Part shown: positions 13,784 through 17,666 of the stretch, piece by piece | Layout of the letters: each line of letters opens with the position of its first letter | Numbering within the stretch: position 1 is the stretch's first letter | Assembly: GCA_002104895.1 (NCBI GenBank) | Contig: MCFG01000661.1 | Location: 1 to 17,666 of the forward strand | Origin: Anaeromyces robustus | Lineage: Eukaryota > Neocallimastigomycota > Neocallimastigomycetes > Neocallimastigales > Neocallimastigaceae | Reading direction: 5' to 3' | Length of the DNA: 17,666 nucleotides | Position numbers and translations under genes: made by a program | The notes under the pieces: model-generated | Seen by the model: the letters and a program-made list of their open reading frames with translations, nothing else | The model's database searches: none | Told to the model about the DNA's origin: nothing

Positions 13784-14602
13784 CTATTTCTTCTTGATAT
13801 CTAGGAGAAGCCCATTATAGAAAAACATAGCAAGAGCTTCTTCACTTAAAGAAAGACCACGAGAATGAGATCTAAACTCTTCTATATAATTATTTATCTT
13901 TCCATAAGTATGTTTAATTTTAGTAAGCTGAATTTTTGCTAATTTTTTGCTGGCAACATCTGAAAAGCTTTTTCTAATTTCATTAATTAATTCAGCCATG
14001 GAAGAAGGATCATTAGCGTTATACTTAGCCAAGTACCAATTTCTTGCGCCATCCCTTAAGCGAGATTTTATAAAGTTTATCTTCACTTCTTCTTGAACCA
14101 TATTATTAAGATATGTTTTAAAAGTATCTTCGCACAACTGACAGAATAGATCAGTGTCAGTTGATTTCCCAGTAAAGAATCCAGGTTCTTGTACTTGATT
14201 CAAATAAGTGGTCATGGGGTTTCTCATAATAACATCGTTGTCAACATCACGTTGAGTAATGTTTGATCTTGTTTCGATGTTATTATTAGGTCTTGGAGTT
14301 TCGGCACGTTCGGTAGGAATATCTACAAACACATCAGGCTCTTGAACAGGAGTTTGGCTGTTTATAAAAGCACCAATTTTCCCAATTTCTTGTAAAATTG
14401 CTTCATTATTATTCTGAAGAGTAGCAATATGACTTTCTAATTGAGTTTTAAAATTATAAAATTGATCTGCAGAAATATAACTTTCAGTTACAGTTTTAAT
14501 TATATGTTCTGCAGTATTTTTCGCTTCTTCTCTTATTGTTAAAACATCTTGAACGGTAGCAAGATTACTAGTATTATCTTCACGAGCAGAAAACATTGTC
14601 AT
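13784..14602 (-). CDS. gag: Ty3/Gypsy Gag (capsid region), 272 aa, 3' end frameshifted
   Basis: Structural protein of the retrotransposon. Residues about 15-80 are predicted helical or coiled (EEAKNTAEHIIKTV, QLESHIATLQNNNEAI), then a Pro/Arg/Asn-rich spacer (about 85-130). The retrotransposon Gag domain occupies about 137-270: EPGFFTGKSTDTDLF, RLRDGARNWYLAKY, SMAELINEIRKSF, LTKIKHTYGKINNYIEEF and EEALAMFFYNGLL. The ATG at 14602 is the first Met (MTM). The frame ends at a TAG right after DIKKK, where the conserved sequence continues in the -1 frame from about 13790. The protein is therefore missing its C-terminal part unless the frame is recoded. It is the 5' gene of the element; the upstream region should hold the primer site and 5' LTR, which I could not define. 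Confidence 0.88.
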   Translation of the reverse strand: MTMFSAREDNTSNLATVQDVLTIREEAKNTAEHIIKTVTESYISADQFYNFKTQLESHIATLQNNNEAILQEIGKIGAFINSQTPVQEPDVFVDIPTERAETPRPNNNIETRSNITQRDVDNDVIMRNPMTTYLNQVQEPGFFTGKSTDTDLFCQLCEDTFKTYLNNMVQEEVKINFIKSRLRDGARNWYLAKYNANDPSSMAELINEIRKSFSDVASKKLAKIQLTKIKHTYGKINNYIEEFRSHSRGLSLSEEALAMFFYNGLLLDIKKK

Positions 14603-14890
14603 TCAAGGTAGTAACCAAACTAGGGTAAGGTTATTGTTAAGTTTCCAACTGGATTATTTCTAATTTAAATAAGTCTACTAGGTCGAATAACCAATTATAT
14701 AGTCTTTATAACAATTGTTTTATAATTAAATAATATTTAAATAATTACTAAATTAATTGCAATGCAAATAACACAATATTAATTTAATAATAATAATAAC
14801 ACTTTAAGATTAACTTTTTAATAGTAAATTTTATTTAAAAATAAGATATTGATAATATTAATATAACTATATAATTCAGGTGTTAATAAC

Positions 14891-14944
14891 CTTACAAAGA
14901 ACATTAAATATAACTTAATGTTATGTTCTTTTATACTTTGTAAG
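14891..14944. repeat. Compound inverted repeat
   Basis: CTTACAAAG (14891-14899) pairs with CTTTGTAAG (14936-14944). Overlapping it, AAAGAACAT (14896-14904) pairs with ATGTTCTTT (14923-14931). Alternative folds compete. Confidence 0.7.
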
Positions 14945-15702
14945 TTTGATAATAATAATATAAAATATAATATAAAATATTAATACATTAATTTAATACA
15001 TTAATTTAATGTGATACGTTAACGTATAATATAATTAATAATTTGTAATATAATAAGTTATTAATATCGATATTAAATAGTAATAAAATTAATATATTAT
15101 TCAATATAATTGAATATATATAAATAATATATATATTAAAATATATTATTAGATTATTTAAATAATCTTAAATTATAATATTTAAAATAAAATATTATAA
15201 TAATAATTATTATATATAATTATTATAAAAAATTATTAATAATTATTATAATAAATAATAATATTATATATCAAAATAATTGAAATTATAAATTCTAATT
15301 TCAATTGCAGTTGATGTCTTGACATTTATATGTAAAGTTTTAGTTTGGTTTAAAGTTTAACTTGGTCGAAATGCTCAATAATCTAATACGTAGGGTGTTC
15401 ACTAATATTAATTTTATTATAAGTTTTATTATAAATATAGTTTCTTTATTTAAATTTGTTTAATTATTTTATAATTATATTTTATTAGATTATTATTAGG
15501 TTAATAATCTTACAAAGAATGTAAGAATACATATTTCATCAATCTTTTATACATTTCATTGAACAATACAATAATATAAGTAAATTAATATTTATATTAA
15601 TTATAATAATATATATTAAAAATAATATAAGATAAGAATATAATTCGTTAATAAAATAAAAGTATAATTTATATTCAACTGTATTAATAATAATTAAATT
15701 GT

Positions 15703-15791
15703 TTAAGGATTTGGGGCGCATAAACATGCTGAATAATAAATATTTAATAGATATAATGTGGCTTATATCTATAATCCATTCAAATCCTTAA
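15703..15791. repeat. Nested inverted repeats around a TGTGGCTTAT motif
   Basis: The outer pair is TTAAGGATTTG (15703-15713) and CAAATCCTTAA (15781-15791). Inside, ATAGATATA (15747-15755) pairs perfectly with TATATCTAT (15764-15772) across the loop ATGTGGCT. The loop and stem contain ATGTGGCTTAT, the MULE subterminal motif. Confidence 0.7.
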
Positions 15792-15927
15792 CAACGTCCT
15801 CTTCCAAGAATTCGTATTCCAGGCGAATTCAAAGAGTTATATAAATAAAATTTAAATATAAAATTTTATAAAGTTAAAGTTTGAAATTTTTTTTGATTAA
15901 AGTATACTTTAAAAATAATCTTTTAAA

Positions 15928-15963
15928 TTTCACTCGAACAAAAGTTCGATTGGCCATGTGAAA
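15928..15963. repeat. Hairpin TCGAAC-AAAA-GTTCGA with outer TTTCAC/GTGAAA
   Basis: A perfect 6-bp inner stem (15934-15939/15944-15949) and a 6-bp outer stem (15928-15933/15958-15963), with an 8-nt internal bulge on one side. Confidence 0.65.
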
Positions 15964-16364
15964 AATAAAAGATAATAAAGTTTTTGGAATATAAAAATTT
16001 GTTGAATATAATATTATTATTAAATATTAATAAAATATAATATATATTGATAAGAATATTTTAATATTAATATTGATATTTATATTTATAAATTTGATAT
16101 TGATATAAATATTTTATAAATTTTGATATTAATATATTGATATTAATAAAATTATAAAATTGATAATTATATATTTTTATATTTAAAAAAAATTATTTTT
16201 GATTTAAAAATTAAATTTTAAAAAATTTTTAAAAAATTTAATTTTTGGCTGTAGATTGAAATTTTTGAAATTTTTGAAAAATTTAAAGATTTTAAAAAAG
16301 TATTGATTTTTCAAATCTTAATTTATTAATTAATTTATTATTAATTTATATTAAAAATTTTTTA

Positions 16365-16452
16365 GGCTATATGGATAGCCCAATTGATTTTTAATTAATG
16401 AAAAAATCAAAAATTTCTGAAAAATACCCCATGTGCATGGGTATCACAGAAA
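16365..16452. repeat. Three consecutive hairpins
   Basis: GGCTAT-ATGG-ATAGCC (16365-16380); TTGATTTTT/AAAAATCAA (16384-16392, 16402-16410); and a long stem built from TTTCTG/CAGAAA enclosing ATACC(C)CATG/CATGGGTAT (16414-16452). The clustering suggests a structured RNA or LTR/UTR element. Confidence 0.6.
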
Positions 16453-16650
16453 AAATGATTTTTTATATATGAAAAGAAAAAAAAATTTTTTATTTTTCTT
16501 TTTGAAAAAATTTATTGAAAAATTTTTGAAAAATTTAATTGAAAAATTTTATTAAAAATTTATTGAAAAAATTTTTTGAATAATTAATTTGAAAAAATTT
16601 TTTGAAAAAATTAAATTGAAAAATTTATTTGAAATTATTTAAAAATTTTT

Positions 16651-16775
16651 GATAAAATTTTTTGAAAATTAAATTGAAAAAATTATTTGAAAAAATATTT
16701 TAATTGATAAAAATTTTTTGAAAATTAAATTGAAAAATTATTTGAAAAATATTTTAATTGATAAAAATTTTTTGA
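16651..16775. repeat. Direct repeat of about 55 bp, 2.3 copies
   Basis: Units beginning GATAAAA-TTTTTTGAAAATT start at 16651, 16706 and 16760, within a longer zone of degenerate TTGAAAAATT repeats (from about 16480). Confidence 0.7.
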
Positions 16776-16776
16776 T

Positions 16777-16779
<3 letters not shown>

Positions 16780-16821
<42 letters not shown>
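16780..16821. repeat. Poly-T run of 42 nt
   Basis: Uninterrupted T42 on the plus strand. On the minus strand it is A42 about 125 bp downstream of the integrase stop, so it could be a retroposed poly(A) tail or a simple homopolymer. Confidence 0.9.
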
Positions 16822-16822
<1 letters not shown>

Positions 16823-16945
16823 AAAAAAAAAATAGTGGGAAGCAAACAGAGGGTAGTGGCAAAAAAAGTGGTGCAGAAAGTAGAATAAAAAAGATAATAT
16901 ATTGAAAAAATTATCTAAAAAAAATTATAAAAAAAAATATAAAAA

Positions 16946-17666
16946 TTAGTTGTCATAACTAATAGAAGCAGAGGTTCTATTACTATTAAGGTATTCCATA
17001 AAAATACGTTGGTTTCGAGGGTTATCTTCGACTTCAGAAGATGGAACCCAATTATAAGCAGTACGATATTTATAACGAACTCTATATTCGTACTGTTTCT
17101 TCTTGTAATTAGTCCTGAAACCAGAAATTTCAACTATATCCTTAATAGATTCAGGATCTTTGTTCCTTTTGGAGAAACGAGTGGGCACAGGAGTGAAAGG
17201 TTCTAATTCTGAAACATGGAAAACGTTGTAATGTTTAGGAAAAGGTGACTTCTTTAAGTCAATTTCGTAATTGTTATTATGGAGGACATTGGTTACCTTG
17301 TATGGACCATATTTACAGGGAGCGAGTTTAGAGCTGGATTCGAGGTTCAAAGAAGGAGGAGCTTGTATCCAGACAAGATCATCAATCTTATACGTAGGAG
17401 CGGTCATTCTCTTCTTATCGGATGCGCGCTTGTATAATTCTTGAGAACGGAGAAGGACATCCTGTATATGATTGAATCCTTCGGCAACCTTTTGAATGGT
17501 TTTATGGTTGATATTCGTAGTTGGGAGTAGAGTGAACTCGTCCATATAAGGGTGGAATCCATAATTTACAAAGAAGGGAGTTTCGTTGGTAGAAGGGTGA
17601 ATTGAGTTGTTGTTAGGCAAACTCAGCTAGCGGTAGGAAAGTCAGCCCAGTCATTATGATAAAAGG
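16946..17666 (-). pseudogene. Ty3/Gypsy integrase C-terminus with chromodomain (partial)
   Basis: End of a chromovirus pol, cut by the window edge. At the edge the frame reading YHNDWAD marks the end of the integrase core; frame changes and stops near 17620-17640 break it from the rest. The downstream frame is clean: NSIHPSTNETPFFVNYGFHP (integrase), KIDDLVWIQAP with GPYKV (GPY/F module, about residues 80-110), HYNVFHVSELEPF, then a chromodomain at about 158-212 (IVEISGFRTNYKKKQYEYRV, NWVPSSEVEDN). The first codon of the clean frame is TTG inside the integrase, not a true start. Chromodomains steer insertion toward modified histones in known chromoviruses. It may be part of the same family as the gag-pol remnant at lower coordinates, but not the same copy: same orientation, upstream of gag. 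Confidence 0.9.

Larger units (their letters stand above)
9003..14602 (-). mobile_element. Ty3/Gypsy retrotransposon remnant (gag to mid-RT), split by two insertions
   Basis: In minus-strand order it contains gag (14602-13784), an Asn-rich nucleocapsid-like region (to 13443), protease (13477 to about 12450, interrupted by a 563-bp element), a Lys/Asn-rich linker (to 12007), a Rep cassette, a repeat of the last 173 bp of linker, and the first part of RT (to 9003). The rest of RT, RNase H and integrase are gone, and I could not identify LTRs with confidence. Setting the insertions aside, the pieces share one reading frame apart from two single-base frame changes, which implies an ancestral single gag-pol frame. 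Confidence 0.85.
14603..16945. other. AT-rich non-coding region between two Gypsy pieces
   Basis: No gene is supported here. The part next to gag (about 14603-14720) is less AT-rich and is probably its 5' untranslated leader. Structures seen: inverted repeats at 14891-14944; CTTACAAAGAA recurring at 14891 and near 15509; nested inverted repeats at 15703-15791; GAATTCG/CGAATTC (15808-15814, 15824-15830); a hairpin at 15928-15963; three hairpins at 16365-16452; a roughly 55-bp repeat at 16651-16775; and poly-T at 16780-16821. It is likely a mix of eroded LTR and intergenic DNA. Confidence 0.5.

Noticed and set aside
15359-15376. CATTTCGACCAAGT (minus strand) as another MULE terminus
   Set aside because: Has an extra base in the core and no partner terminus or 9-bp duplication was found.
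14603-15530. 5' LTR of the Gypsy element
   Set aside because: Expected by position, but I found no matching second LTR, TG...CA ends or convincing primer-binding site.
15539-15727. 62-codon Ile/Leu-rich minus-strand frame
   Set aside because: A/T composition produces such hydrophobic frames by chance; no motif, and it overlaps inverted repeats.
17009-17206. Plus-strand frame opposite the integrase
   Set aside because: Antisense shadow of the chromodomain region.

Overview
The window is extremely AT-rich eukaryotic DNA made up mostly of transposable elements. The only clear host gene is a tRNA-Thr. Chromodomain-bearing Ty3/Gypsy polyproteins with Asn-rich, AT-driven coding, a FLYWCH-type Mutator-like (MULE) transposase and a TTAGGG-like repeat point to a fungus. 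An anaerobic gut fungus (Neocallimastigomycota) is my best guess from composition and element types, but it is an inference. Frames use standard stop codons. Nothing looks bacterial: there are no operons or ribosome binding sites.

Layout. 1-3500: AT-rich non-coding DNA holding a 5'-truncated MULE transposase fragment (290-997, -), a GC-rich tRNA-derived-looking island (about 1031-1113) and several strong hairpins. 3514-3585: intact tRNA-Thr(TGT). 3620-4830: decayed Gypsy fragments in opposite orientations (protease/pre-RT on -, RNase H on +). 4898-8008: an apparently complete 3.1-kb MULE with 21-bp terminal inverted repeats (TIRs), a 9-bp target-site duplication (AAGTCAGAA), subterminal tandem repeats and an intact 482-aa FLYWCH + DDE transposase. 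8103-8823: a frameshifted, truncated Rep pseudogene of the CRESS-DNA (HUH endonuclease + SF3 helicase) type. 9003-14602: a Gypsy gag-pol remnant on the minus strand (gag, Asn-rich nucleocapsid region, protease, linker, first part of RT). It has been broken twice. A 2,365-bp cassette carrying an intact 318-aa Rep and an unknown 284-aa protein lies in pol between two 173-bp direct copies of pol sequence (9469-9641 and 12007-12179, one mismatch). A 563-bp non-autonomous MULE relative with a 9-bp target duplication (GTAATTTTA) interrupts the protease just before its catalytic motif. 14603-16945: AT-rich non-coding DNA with hairpins, tandem repeats and a 42-nt poly-T. 16946-17666: the integrase C-terminus with chromodomain of a further Gypsy copy.

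How the parts relate. The MULE transposase at 5769-7217 is a candidate trans-activator of the 563-bp element, because both carry the TIR core CATTTCGSCAA, the subterminal motif TGTGGCKTAT, tandem arrays containing ATTTCATAA, and 9-bp target duplications. The Rep cassette looks like an integrated plasmid-like or virus-like replicon: Rep is intact, five TTGAGA repeats lie upstream of a TATA-like box, and a near-match to the CRESS origin nonamer sits close by. The second ORF follows Rep in the same frame, with a single TAG and 21 open codons between them. That replicon, its 284-aa partner protein and its unusual flanking duplication are the most novel part of the window.
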